Below, piece by piece: positions 44,855 through 56,999 of a stretch of DNA of 64,000 nt. Position numbers and translations under genes: made by a program. The notes under the pieces were generated by a model. The model was not told where the DNA came from. It saw only the letters and a list, made by a program, of their open reading frames with translations, and did no database searches. This DNA comes from Hormiphora californensis. Taxonomy: Eukaryota; Ctenophora; Tentaculata; Cydippida; Pleurobrachiidae. The DNA lies in NCBI GenBank assembly GCA_020137815.1, contig CM035358.1:7422733-7486732 (forward strand), in the 5' to 3' direction. Position 1 is the stretch's first letter, and each line of letters begins with the position of its first letter.

Positions 44855-46015
44855 GAAATCCATACAAGATATAAGCAATATTAGTATGTATAACAATAGT
44901 AGTAAATAGGTTTACGTAGTATTGTTACAATACAGTAGTAAAAGCATGCATTTATCCCCATTTATCTCAAACAAGTTGCAACCATCATACTAATAGCATA
45001 ATATATGCCATTATTTATGATATTTGCAACTGGTTTGAGGCTTTTATCTCCCTGTTCGAGGCTTTTATCTCCCTCGAGTAACGGTCCACATGGCATCAGT
45101 AAGTTTATCTCCCACCCCCACCCCCTCCACCCACCCCTCCACCACTACCTCGAGTAACGGTCCACATGGCATCAGTAGTTTATCTCCCTCCCCCACCCCC
45201 CTCCACCCCCACCCCCTCCACCCCACACCCTCCCTCCCCACCACTACCTTGAATTACGGTCGACATGGCATCAGTAAGTTTATCTCCCTCCCCCACCCCC
45301 TCCACCCCCACCCCCTCCACCCACCCCTCCCACACTACCTTGAATAACGGTCCACATGGCATCAGTAAGTTTATCTCCCTCCCCACCCCCCTCCACCCCC
45401 CCCACCACTACCTGGAATAACGGTCCTCATGGCATCAGTAAGTTTATCTCCCTCCCCCACCCCCTCCCCCCCACGACCCACCCACCACTACCTTGAATAA
45501 CGGTCCTCATGGCATCAGTAAGTTTATCTCCTCCCCCACACCTCCACCCCCACCCCCACCCACCACTACCTTGAATAACGGTCCACATGGCATCAGTAAG
45601 TTTATCTCCCACCCCCTCCCCCCCCACCCCTCCACCCACCATACCTTGAATAACGGTCCACATGGCATCATTAAGTTATCTCACCTCCCCACCCCTCCAC
45701 CCCCACCCCACCCACCACTACTGAATAACGGTCCACATGGCATCAGTAAGTTTATCTCCCACCCCCTCCACCCCCACCCCCACCCACCACTACCTGAATA
45801 ACGGTCCACATGGCATCAGTAAGTTTATCTCCCCCCCCCTCCACCCCACCCCTCCACCCACCACTACCTTGAATAACGGTCCACATGGCATCAGTAAGTT
45901 TATCTCCCACCCCCTCCACCCCACCCCCACCCCCACTACCTTGAATTACGGTCCAACATGGCATCAGTAAGTTTTATCTCAGGCTGGTCATATTGTGAAA
46001 GATTCAAACTCTCTC
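44431..46015 (-). CDS. Fragments of an unresolved minus-strand gene
   Basis: One convincing internal exon is 46015-45940: acceptor TTCTCGACAG, open frame ESLNLSQYDQPEIKLTDAM, donor AG|GTAGTG. A likely terminal exon is 44555-44431: acceptor CATTTCAG, frame starting NFKMDKEWNIEGF, Glu-rich, stop TAA. The two do not join in phase directly, so another exon may lie between, or a base is wrong; an alternative frame after the GGGG at about 44480 is also open. A possible first exon is 47111-47074 (MYSFLKSANEAGR, donor GTAAGG). No domain recognised. The intron after the internal exon is filled by a minisatellite made from that exon's own end. Confidence 0.4.
44745..44852. repeat. GA microsatellite
   Basis: Imperfect (GA)n with GAAAGA and GCGA interruptions. 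Confidence 0.95.
45077..45940 (-). repeat. Minisatellite of exon end plus splice donor, about 11 units of 72-95 bp
   Basis: On the minus strand each unit reads GATAAACTTACTGATGCC, CATGTGGACCGTTATTCAAG and GTAGTGG, then a GT-rich spacer of (GGGGT)n type. The same block ends the exon at 46015-45940, so each unit repeats the last ~40 exon bases plus the AG|GTAGTG donor. The exon copy has four A's in GATAAAAC where the units have three, so the units are in another frame. Confidence 0.88.
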
Positions 46016-47205
46016 CTGTCGAGAAGAGAGTCTCCGTTCAGGTCCAGACAGTGAATATGTCCGTTAGAGCCTTCCTGCGAATATTAATAATTGGTCATCA
46101 GATAAAACTTTATCTGTTCAAAGGGGGAAGAGAGAAATGATCGATATCTGGAACTAAGCTAGACTTGGGGAGGAGGGCATTTTTTATGCCCGCACGGTAT
46201 ATAACTGCATCAAATATGAGAATGTGTCTCGTTTAGAAAGTCTCTAAATTAGGTAATTATTTTATAGTTTAAGAAGTTGCCCCCGCAAACTCTAAACAAA
46301 CCACGCAAACCTCTACAAACCTGCTTTGCGGTGTGTTAGGGCTCCCTTTTTATACAGATAGGGGCTACATCTTCCTTCTCCTCCTCAACAGCATTAACAA
46401 AGTGGGATGATGTTTATGCACCAGAGATCGTAATCCCCTTTACTAGATCACCACATTTCAACTGAACGCTGAGGGACGGGTTTTATGTGAGATCTGATAC
46501 TAGTGGGATGTGATCTGATCAAATTTCAACTGAACCCTGAGCAATGGAGGGTTGGGATGGAGTTTTATACTTTTTAAAAACCGACTTGTTTATCGCATTT
46601 TCAATTTCTCAAACTTCAACTTTTAAATGCAGCAAACTGCTTTTAAATGGTTAAAAATGACTTTTTGTATTGCATTAGGTAAGGCCTATTCGGAGGGTCC
46701 GGCAGAATGATATTAGTAGAGTGCAATATATTGGACCATGCAGTCGACTGCGCTCCTTTTGCAGGAAGGTGCATGTCTAACAATAACGCTATCAACCCAG
46801 CTAACATCCTCGCACCTTCATATGAGTGCTTTTAGCTATATAAAATCTAGCTTCCTGGGTTTTGCGTTACATTCAAATTACAGAGTGTTAGTCACATGAC
46901 CCCCTCCCGGCCCTTAACGTAACGTCAGCGTGCGACCCCCCCCCTCCTACAAAATGATTCTCCCCCCCTAAATGAGAGTTCTCGATTACCAAGCGACTAT
47001 ATCGCGGTTTGAAGCCCGATTAATATTGGATTGCATATAAATATTGGACCATCATATAATGTGAATTCCTTACCGTCCCGCCTCGTTAGCACTTTTCAGA
47101 AAAGAGTACATGCACTGTCGTCTCCTTCTCGTGGACTAGATATCAGCGTCAGATCGTTTCTCTGTTTCAGTTCCTGCAGGAGGGCAGCATGTTATTAACA
47201 ATATA

Positions 47206-47236
<31 letters not shown>

Positions 47237-48375
47237 AGAGAGAGAGAGAGATAGTAGAGAGAGAGAGAGAGAGAGGGAAGATAGAGAGGAGAGAGAGGAG
47301 AGAGAGAGAGATAGAATAGATAGATAGAGGAGATAAGAGAGAGAGAGAAAGAGAGAGAAGTTTGAGGGGGTGTTTGAGTGTAACTCTTTTAACAAACACC
47401 ATTACGACAAAAAGATCAGACGCTCGAACGCACTAACAGTTCTAATCTCATTCACTGATCTTCTCTCTTTATAATTGCGGTTATCTGTTAAAACACTCGT
47501 ATTTGTATTTGTACAGTGAGTCTCCAGGGAAAATTGTATTGCCCTGTCGAGTTTCTCCTAAGGACCCATTCCCCACAACCAACAGTGATAATTGCGGTTA
47601 TAGTAACTGCTTTTGAGAAATTATAAGGAAATCCGTGGGGCACTGAAGCCGACACGTCTTCTCAATTCAACTTCTTAATCATAGTACTCGACGGAGTAGT
47701 AACAGACACCTTTAACAATATAGCAATATAGTAGCATTAACTATAGTAGGACATGGCTGGGAGAAAGGAAATTAATAAAAACCTAATAAGTAATCCAAGT
47801 TTGTCTCGATAGTGGGGCCGGTCTTACTCAACCCTGGTCTTACTAAAACAGGTTTGAGCAGTCTCAACCGATAACGTATAATTATTTAATAACACACACC
47901 CGCCACACAGGCGCGACGCCCGGGCGTGACGCCACGCCAAGACAATCATAGCATTTTAGAAATAATGGCGGCGAACCGAACTTACTACACTTCCAGCTGG
48001 CGCTGGGTAAGAGAGATTTATAATGAAATTGTGGCCGTAGTAACATGAGTCACTAGCAAGGGATTTGGATCTCTCTAGAGTAGCCAGGAACAACATATAA
48101 TGGGAGTTGAACTAAGGACTCTGAGTGGCCATTAATTGTTACAACTGGTTTGTTCCACTAAAGCCTATAGAAGGCAGAGTGGTGCATGTTCAGTGGTTCA
48201 CTACACACTTTAGCCCACGTTTGCCACCGTACATAAAATACAGCCAGTCTTTTTAGGACTCGTGGTTAACCACCCCTAGGTGTTCTGTCATTACTCAGCA
48301 TCGGACCTATGTGCCTCCTCCCCTATGACATGCAACAATCAATAAGGGGAAGATAAGAGGGGCAATGATTATATG
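46016..48375. other. Region with two candidate short first exons
   Basis: GA microsatellite at about 47205-47360. Minus-strand candidate first exon 47111-47074 (see the unresolved gene). Plus-strand candidate first exon 47965-48006: ATG followed by AANRTYYTSSWRW, 42 nt in phase 0, then GTAAGA. This phase would join directly to the TM1 exon of DEG/ENaC copy C at 48516. Otherwise AT-rich without recognisable genes. Confidence 0.45.
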
Positions 48376-48515
48376 ATGATTATATCAATGATTATGTAAT
48401 AACAAGATAATGTCTTTTATTGAAATAAGAATCTAATTTGAGTATGATAATATCATTGATATTTCAAGATGAATTTTGATAACAAACGAATTGACCAACA
48501 TTTTTCCATTGACAG

Positions 48516-51500
48516 TGGGTTCGTCTTATCTACCTTATACTGTGGCTGGCGGCTGTTGTCTATACCATTTTCATCGTTTTTATCAGCGTTGGGAAATACA
48601 TCTCCATGGAAACAGGTTGGTAACTAAGGAATGATCTCCATGGAAACAGGTTGGTAACTAAGGAATGATCTCCATGGAAACATGTTGGTAACTAAGGAAT
48701 GATCTCCATGGAAACAGGTTGGTAACCAAGGAATGATCTCCATGGAAACAGGTTGGTAACCAAGGAATGATCTCCATGGAAACAGGTTGGTAACCAAGGA
48801 ATGATCTCCATGGAAACAGGTTGGTAACCAAGGAATGATCTCCATGGAAACAGGTAGGTAACCAAGGAATGATCTCCATGGAAACAGGTTGGTAACCAAG
48901 GAATGATCTCCATGGAAACAGGTTGGTAACCAAGGAATGATCTCCATGGAAACAGGTTGGTAACCAAGGAATGATCTCCATGGAAACAGGTTGGTAACCA
49001 AGGAATGATGTAATTTTTTCCCCGCCTAGGTGAATGCCGAAGGCATTCACTCAGATGCCTTTTGCAAAAAGGCATCTAGGGGTTTAGAATTCGACAATTT
49101 TACATACTAGTGAGGTGTCACGGTCACAAAACCGGCTGTAACACGCTCAGTTGCGAGGGAAACGGTGTTGCTCCTTCATCAAATGGTGTATCGAGTCTCA
49201 CGTGGTTTATAAGAACCTCACAACAGGAACGAAGATCGAGGAACTAGTGAAGACGACGGCAGGGAACACTAATAAAGATGCGATAACCCATCCTACGGTG
49301 ACGGTCTGCCCTCACAACATTGTAAGCGCACATAACTGTAACATTGTAAGATCTGGAATTGTGATGGCGTCATGTTAACCCCATGAGTCAATTGGAACCG
49401 GGCATTATTTTGGCATTATCATTCCTCATTGGAAATTATAGATTCGAATATATTCGTGGGTTTTTAGCACTGCAGGACCAAATGACTGACCAAATGACTG
49501 TGAATTAGTTCCTTCATATAATCTGCAGGTCAGTAAAGCGTTCCTGAATGCCAATGAGGACCTTGAGAACCTGTTGCACACGATCAGGACAACGGAAACA
49601 TATGAACTGAACTGGAACACTTCATGGGCAAAGTATGTTGTTGTCATGGTAACCAATAGTTGGTAACCATGGTTACTATAACCATGGCAACCCTCTCCTG
49701 CAGGTATGAGAACTGGACATATCATGACATTATGTGGAAGGGACGACCCAGAATAGGACTTCTTCAGTGTGAACACTACAGGTAATATAACCCACATTCC
49801 AACCCTGAATTCTAGTTGTTGAGGGGGTGATCCCTGTATTAAGATCTCACGTGGTTCGAAGTTTGGCATAGAATTCTAGAATTCATTTCCACTCGGTGTT
49901 CTGTCGCGTTGAATGAAAAGGCAGTTCTCACGTTCTTGGCCTCCTCTGGTAATCGCTTACCGATACTTTGATTCATATCAGACATCTTTGCAACGAAAAG
50001 GAGGAGTTTGCTAACCGAACAAGGAAACCTTACCATTGGGATCCTGAATACGATACACTCTCTCATGACGCCTCCTTCGACTGGGTTAGTGAGACACTAT
50101 GTAGTATGCAGCCATTTAAATGTTGGGTATCATGTGAGACATAATTTGTAACGTTTAGATCGCATAAAGGATGAAAACTTAAACTGCATGGGTTGATTTG
50201 AGATTTCAATTTGAATCAAATCAACTCATGCATTACTATTATCAATACCACAATCTATATCGATCATGGTCTGCAATGGTCATTTGGGAACATGACTATG
50301 TTTCATTCAATCTATGCTAATCCAGCTATACTTCTAGTTCATGTGTTGATTGGACAAGCTATACTTCTCATTTATTAAAGATTGTCATTTGGGACATTAG
50401 AAGTAAAGGGTCCGACTGGAAATACACAGTCCATTACATATTGCAGGAAGTCTCGCTGAGTCTGTTCATTACATGTTGCAGGAAGTTTCACTGAGTGGGA
50501 GTTGTTATAGGATTAACCCGAGGGGATCCCTATTTACTCAAGTTGGAGACTATGGAGTGTTAAAACTCACTTTCTTTACCGATCTCAATGATTACAGGTT
50601 AGAGAAATTTTCTTTCGACCTTTCTTTTTTCCCCCGTGGATTATGCGGGCGGCTAATGTGACGTGTAGCACCAATATCCACCAGTTGAAATATCTTTGAG
50701 GAGTTAATTAATTGTACAAGTACCTGGGCATGATCTTTAATTAATCCTGAAATTGAGTTGGAAATATCTTTGATAGCCATGGCTTTCATTGAAAGTTCTG
50801 TAATGCAGTTCTAGACATTTTAATTTTCTTAACTATGACATGAATTGGTAAAAAGAATTAGACAATATTATATGAATTGGTAAAGAGAATTGGTAAAAAG
50901 AATTAGACAGATAGAATAGACTGAGAATGATTAGTGCCATTACTTCAGGTAGAGTGAGTACTGAGATAGACCATTGAACAAGCGTGAATTGCTGCCTAGG
51001 CTGAGTGCTAATTGCTTCTCTCCCTCATGCTTACTCCAATAAACTCCCTCTCGTTCTACACTTTACTCCAAAATATAGGCTACTGTTATATGGAGCCTAT
51101 AATACTGTTATAATATGATCCATAACCCAAATACTATTGAATACCTTACTCTCGCTAATTAAGAAACGCTTTAGGAAGAAATTTTTTTATAAGAAACGGG
51201 AAATGTGGAAACACATTAAATAAATTTTGGGGTTTCTTAATTTTTGGGTTTCTTATTTTTGGTTTCTTATTTTTTCAGTTTCTTAATAAACGAGAGAGTT
51301 TCTTATTTTTAGGGTGTCTAAATTTTGGGGTTTCTTGTAAAAAACATGATAATGAACTACATTAACCGTAGTATTATGCACTAAGCTGCAGGGACATCAT
51401 ACACACACATCACCCACACACATGATATTGATCAAGCCTGAACAACAGGTTATTGAGTCAATCGACCGTTCAACGGTACGAGGTGCCATCACTGATTCGT

Positions 51501-54500
51501 GCAGTTGATCCGAGGATCACGAATTCAATTAATTGAATTCTTGTAAAAAAGTTTATTATTTAAAAGTTTCTTGAAATATGCGAGCTTAATTAACGAGAGT
51601 AAGGTATATTAATTGAAGTAGAATTGACCAACATGGCCAAATCGACCTAGAAATGACCAAATCGACCTAGAAATGGCCAAATGACTTGTAGGACAAGGAT
51701 GACAAAGAAACTGCCCACATGGTACTAAACACAACACTTCTGCAGTGCGTTTTCTAAGAAGGACCCTCAGTATGGGTACACGGTGGTATTTCACGACAAC
51801 GGAACCTACTCCAGCACCATGACCTCCGGGTTTTATATGAGCCCAGGTAATATGAACATTCAAGACGATATTTGAATCGTCCGGAGCACGGACACAGTGT
51901 CAGGCAACTCAAGACGATATAATAAGACCAGGTAAAGAAGATGAGACCAGGTAAAGAAGGCGATTCCAAGAAGATGAGACACCAGCTGTATCATATACCT
52001 CTCCTGCCCCCACCCCCCCCTGAGGTATGATACCCGGTCTCGGGGGCCCTGTACCTCTCCTTTGTGTTTCCTGCAGGCAACGTGTATAAGGCGGACATGA
52101 GGAAATATAAAGAGTTCAACATTGGACCACCCTACGGGAGGTGCAATCCCCACCTGAAAAGCAATGTTTACGGAACTTATTCCTCAAGCAGGTAACTGGG
52201 AGACAGAGAAAGAGATGAGTACAGCAGGTATAACTGATATAAACCGGCTAGAGATCAGATCGAGAAAGATATAATGGTACTGCAATTTGACATGTACCCC
52301 AATTGGAAGAACTTTATACTTTATAGGGCAGCCCATGATTTATTTTGTTATCCTGCAGTTGTGTAGCATTGACCCCTCACCCCTGTCTATATCCCGAACA
52401 GTTGTGTAGCACGATGCCGTGACCAGTATGTGAACGACATGTGTGGGTGTATTCATATCCTCCCTCCCCATCCGGAATACGAGCCTGATCTAAACTTTAG
52501 GAGCTGTACTCTGAAGGAATGGGTCGAATGTGGAGCTAGGGCTACCTTGAATTTTAGTAAGTCATGTCCCATGGAAATATATGATCTAGTGCAAAATCTT
52601 TGGTTATTTTCGATCACAATAGTTTTTACCTGTCGAGGGTGTCATCACAAAAAAGATGATAATTATTTAAATGGAATCGTTTAGTAATTATACATGATAA
52701 AGGTTCTTGCTTGTTGAGTAAGGGGGACTCAACAAGTTCTTGCCTAATATGTATATAATAAACGCGAATGAATGCGAGAAAATATAATTTCATTTCGTTT
52801 AAAATATCCCCATCACATACAAGCGTCAAGTATATTTTAAAGTAAAATAGTAAATGCATAAGTATAAATAGAATGAATTTTACTACCATAGATAGATATA
52901 TTGATTCATATGACAAATGGTTTCATAAATGGTTTCATTATTTCAGCTGATAGATGCAGATGGTAATGGTATATTCAAAAATAAGTAATAACCAAATTAT
53001 TTTAAAAATAACTCAACTTCTCAGCGGACCGGTTCGTAGATTTGAAAGAGGAAGCTTTGTGTGAATGTACTCCTGCTTGCCAGGAAACTTGGTATGACGC
53101 AACAATCAGTAGCAGTCGACTCAGGTACGAGAAGGAGCTGCGAAAAACTTGGTGACATATATACCCTGCTAACTTAAATAACCCGCCAGTCCCACTAGCG
53201 CGCTCTCAATAAACAGCCAGTCCAGCGGCAGATTATTTCCCACTGGCAGGTTATTTATTTTGAACATTCAAAGTGTGTGTAAATGATCAGTTCTTACTAA
53301 AATACAGAGGGAACACTATGTGCAACACTTACACACTACATTGGAGAGAAAGAAAGGACACATTCCGTCAATTACTCTCTCTTTATCTCCCCTTTTGTCT
53401 CACTATCTCTTTCTCTGTGTTATTTGTGACATGCCCCTTATCAGGCTATTTCTTTCACTCTCTTTCCTTAGCAACTGCTTAGTAACTGTTACCAATCAGT
53501 GTACACTCAATTGTGACGTGTTTTTAACTATTTCTCAGTTCTCTTTGTGTGTTTTGATAGTGTTCTCTCTCTTGTTGGTGTGTAATACTTGAAATAAACA
53601 ACTAAAGCAGGGTATATAACCCATAAACTCTGACCACTGGCACGTTATAGGTTTAAACCCCTCCGCCTCTCCCTCGGCTCCGCCTCGGGATCGTCGTCGT
53701 GACTTAAACCTGTTTATCCGCCAGCGGCGGATAAACTCCAGCTAACTTCTCCCAGCGGCGCGCTGGGAGAAAGTTATCTGAAATAACGCGCCAGTGGCCA
53801 GAGTTTATGCCTCATATAGACACCAAGTGAAAAACCTCTTCTTCTTTTCATTTTATTTCTCTCTTTTGTTCTCTTTCGCATACATGAAACCACATGATAT
53901 ATACGTATTCGCCGACCCCATCTGAGCGCACTGTCGAATCAGATTGGGGGCCAGACAGGGGATCCTTTGTAATAGTATGAACAATACAAGGGTTCCTCAG
54001 AGTTGTTAACAGACCGTATTACTATTTTCAGTAAATTCTATGCCAACGAAAAAGCGAATCCAGTGGATGGTAGGCCGGCACAACTGTCCAGTATAGTAAA
54101 CGGTTTTGGGCTGAATGAAGGGATAGAGGAGAAGTATACCATCACTAAGGAGACGGTATACGAGAATCTGATGGTGTTACAAGTTCTATTTACTAGTATC
54201 CAGGTGAGTGAGCTGTCATATATCATCTGGTGAGTGAGGTCATATATCATCAGGCCGCGTCTCTTGCCATCTGCCCTATGCTCTGACCGCAGCTGTCTGG
54301 CGCCGAGACCCCATCTGAGCGGACTGTCAATTTGAGAATCATTTGGGGTATGGCGCCGCCATACAGGACCGCTGTGAGACTATGATCAGGCCAATGTTCA
54401 ATGCCAGACTACCTCAAATTCATTATCATGATTATAGAAAGGGGGAATTGCTGCGACATTCAATATTTATTTCCCCGAGAGCACTCTAGTTGTCCTGTCA

Positions 54501-54992
54501 GGCCAGTTCTCTTTGACAGCTCTTTAGTTATTCAGGCCAGTTCTCTTTGACAGCTCTTTAGTTATTACTAACCCCAGCTCAATCGAGTTACTGATTAGAT
54601 CGCAATTCTATGGAATCCTAACCTGTCAGTAAAATACCAGTGAAATCAAATGAAACTTGATAATATGCGTTGACTCAACAACTAAAGTCATGTTTCATTT
54701 CTTTAAATTTTTGTTTAATAACACATCACTGACTATTATTAATTAATTAATTACTTAATTGCAGGAATCCAACTACAAAGAGTACGTGAAGTACGACTAT
54801 ACCCAACTAATTGGAGATGTCGGGGGCCAGATGGGTATGCTCCTCGGAGCATCTCTCTTCACCATTATAGAGTTCATCCATTTCTTTATCAAGGCAGCCT
54901 GGAGGTATTGTGTCAAGAGGGCCGCTAGAAGGGCGGGAGAGGGGGTGGAACGCCCCTCGTATGAGATGCACAGAGACCAGGTAGAGGAGTGA
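48516..54992 (+). CDS. DEG/ENaC-family cation channel subunit (copy C), 12 exons seen, N-terminal exon missing
   Basis: Exons: 48516-48615, 49227-49321, 49529-49632, 49704-49781, 49982-50084, 50482-50597, 51746-51846, 52077-52191, 52402-52556, 53025-53124, 54032-54203, 54765-54992. All phases join and the frame is open for 489 codons including stop. Seen: TM1 LIYLILWLAAVVYTIFIVF; ectodomain landmarks SLSGSCYRINPRG, DPQYGYTVVFHDNG, CGCIHILPP and CECTPACQETW; TM2 with MGMLLGASLFT holding the G-A-S filter; Arg-rich cytosolic tail ending QVEE. The exon with the cytosolic His-Gly gating motif, present in copies A and B, is absent because the duplication starts after it. The candidate at 47965-48006 could supply an ATG but lacks His-Gly. 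Two introns (48616-49226 and 51847-52076) have no counterpart in copy A. Confidence 0.88.
48600..49009 (+). repeat. 34-bp minisatellite built from an exon end and its splice donor (copy C), 12 units
   Basis: Twelve near-perfect units of ATCTCCATGGAAACAG|GTTGGTAACCAAGGAATG. The first unit contains the true end of the TM1 exon. Reading through the first donor meets TAA within eight bases, so splicing at the first donor is required for a channel. On the opposite strand 34-bp units give open frames in all three phases, which are artefacts. Confidence 0.95.
49012..49087 (+). mobile_element. Double-hairpin element module in copy C intron 2
   Basis: Same two stems as 25227-25297, directly after the minisatellite and about 140 bases before the next exon's acceptor. 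Confidence 0.65.
53632..53809. mobile_element. MITE with ~27-bp inverted ends in copy C
   Basis: Counterpart of 30206-30392, with intact stems CTTCTCCCAGC/GCTGGGAGAAAG. It lies in the intron between the TACQETW exon and the pre-TM2 exon. Confidence 0.75.
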
Positions 54993-55954
54993 ACGAACGA
55001 TATCATGTGTTAAAGATGTGTTAACCATGTGTTAAATATGGAGTTCTAGGCTCATATATATGATACCTAAATAATATATATGGAATTGATATGATACCTA
55101 ACGTTATTTTAGGTTCATTTTCACACGTGGGTGCAGAATCCACCTGTGCAAATGAACGATGCAGCAGCTGCATCACGTGTACATTTTATTAGGCACACAC
55201 TTGTCAGTTGTATCATGAACTGTGTATGGACTCAGTCCATTGGACTGTCAACATTCCATTTCTACAGTGTCGTGTTAGTTGGTATTGGTCCTTTCTGTAT
55301 ATGAGCGACCCACTAGTTGAAAATTGAGTGAAATCGGGCTGAATATTTGTTTATGGATATGTCATTATATTTATATTTATTAAACTTTACAACTGCTTAA
55401 ATTTATGGTGTTTGGTCAATGGATAAAGTTTGAATAATATACACATTATAATTTGCATACATTATACAGTCACATACACAATATACATATACGGGATCAA
55501 CACATATAATAGTTCATACATACATTATATCAATAGTTATTAAGTATATTACTATTAACAAACACATAACATGTAATAATATTAACACTTAAAACATCAA
55601 CCTAAATTGTAGAAACAAATCCACGGAAAATAGCATTTTTCCTGCCCAGAAAATTTCTACGTTCCAGTACTAGTAGTTACAGTAGTAGTGGTTACAGTAG
55701 TGGGGGATCCAACAACCGGATTTCCATCAGTAGTATGCTAGTGCAAAGCTAAAGTGGTGTATAACTCATGCGGACGCAGTAGTAATAAAGGGTGGGGAGT
55801 AGGAGCACCCCATATCCCGCCAGTGACGTCACTACGTGACTAGACGTAGTAGTAATAAAAGGGCGGGGAGTTGGAGCACCTCATATCCCGCCAGTGACTA
55901 GACGCAGTAGTGGTAGTAGAAATTTTACTACATAAAAATTTTACTACATGTATA
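54993..55954. other. 3' flank of copy C, duplicate of 31529-32476
   Basis: No gene. AT-rich with the same (TAG)n-type tandem pair at about 55760-55920. No canonical AATAAA close to the stop codon; the candidate region is the TAAATAATATA near 55065. Confidence 0.7.
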
Positions 55955-56999
55955 TAATCTATTGAATTCTTGTAAAAATACGGCTTGACCTCATATTTTT
56001 GGGGGGCAAGCTAATTCCTTCACTAAATGTTAGCCAGGGATCTCCTCATATTCCTAAACCTAAAAAACCTTACTGAATGAAGCATACCCGTTTGGTTAAA
56101 ACATGTGGTAAGGTTTTTTAGGTTTCATTCGTTACACAGGCATCGCAGATCAAAATGGTTTTTACTAAAATGATCTCCTTATCAATACGCGTCGATTGAC
56201 AAGAGGTTCGCCGGTTAGCCTAAAACATGAACCCGCCCCTAACACATGTACCCGTTTGGGGTTTTTGCGATAACTTCTGAACCTTACGTCATAGAAAGGT
56301 TTATAACCACTATACACCCCCTGTCCGGAGTACTGCTTTTTTTTCTTCTGTGTGTGTGTCGCAACACTGGAATCGTGCGCGTTCAGGGCATGTTTCAAGT
56401 TCCACGTGTCATAGCGTAGCCCCTAATTAGATTAACGAATAATTGTTCACACTAGGTTCAAGCCCAGACAATTCCTAATACCGTAGATCAAGCCCGGACT
56501 TGATTGGATAAACACAAGCTAGGTTATGGGCTCTTTTGTAAAAGTCGTCATGATTCTGTACACCACGGAATCTGTCAACCTAGGCAGCTTCTCCGGCTCA
56601 CTGAAAGAGTAATATCCCGAAATTCAAAAAAAGGCGAGATATGCCCTCTAGACAATTGTCTGCTGAAGAAGCTGGTGTAATTTTTTTCAAGATCCGACGT
56701 AAGACGTAGCCAGTTAGCTGTAACATTTGAAATCATGCTCATAATTCGTGTAGTGCGTAACCAATGCTGACACATTGAAGTCTAGCTTTTTCCGGAGTAC
56801 TGCTTTTTCTCTCTCTGCCAAGAGGGCGCGTAGGGGGCTGTGTGTGGGGACTGTGAATGTGTTGGAGTGTGGTGCATCAAGGCAGTGTGTTTGGTATTCT
56901 GATTTCTGTCTCTTACACGACTTAGTGTACCGGATATTATAAGAGTAGAATGTTATTATACATGACACATAATGCTTCCTACTCCCCTCAGCTGTCCCG

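Noticed and set aside
48624-49075. Three overlapping minus-strand frames of about 125-130 residues (and their relatives at 24.7-25.3 kb)
   Set aside because: A 34-bp repeat without stops in any minus-strand phase produces them automatically; the plus strand carries the channel exon.
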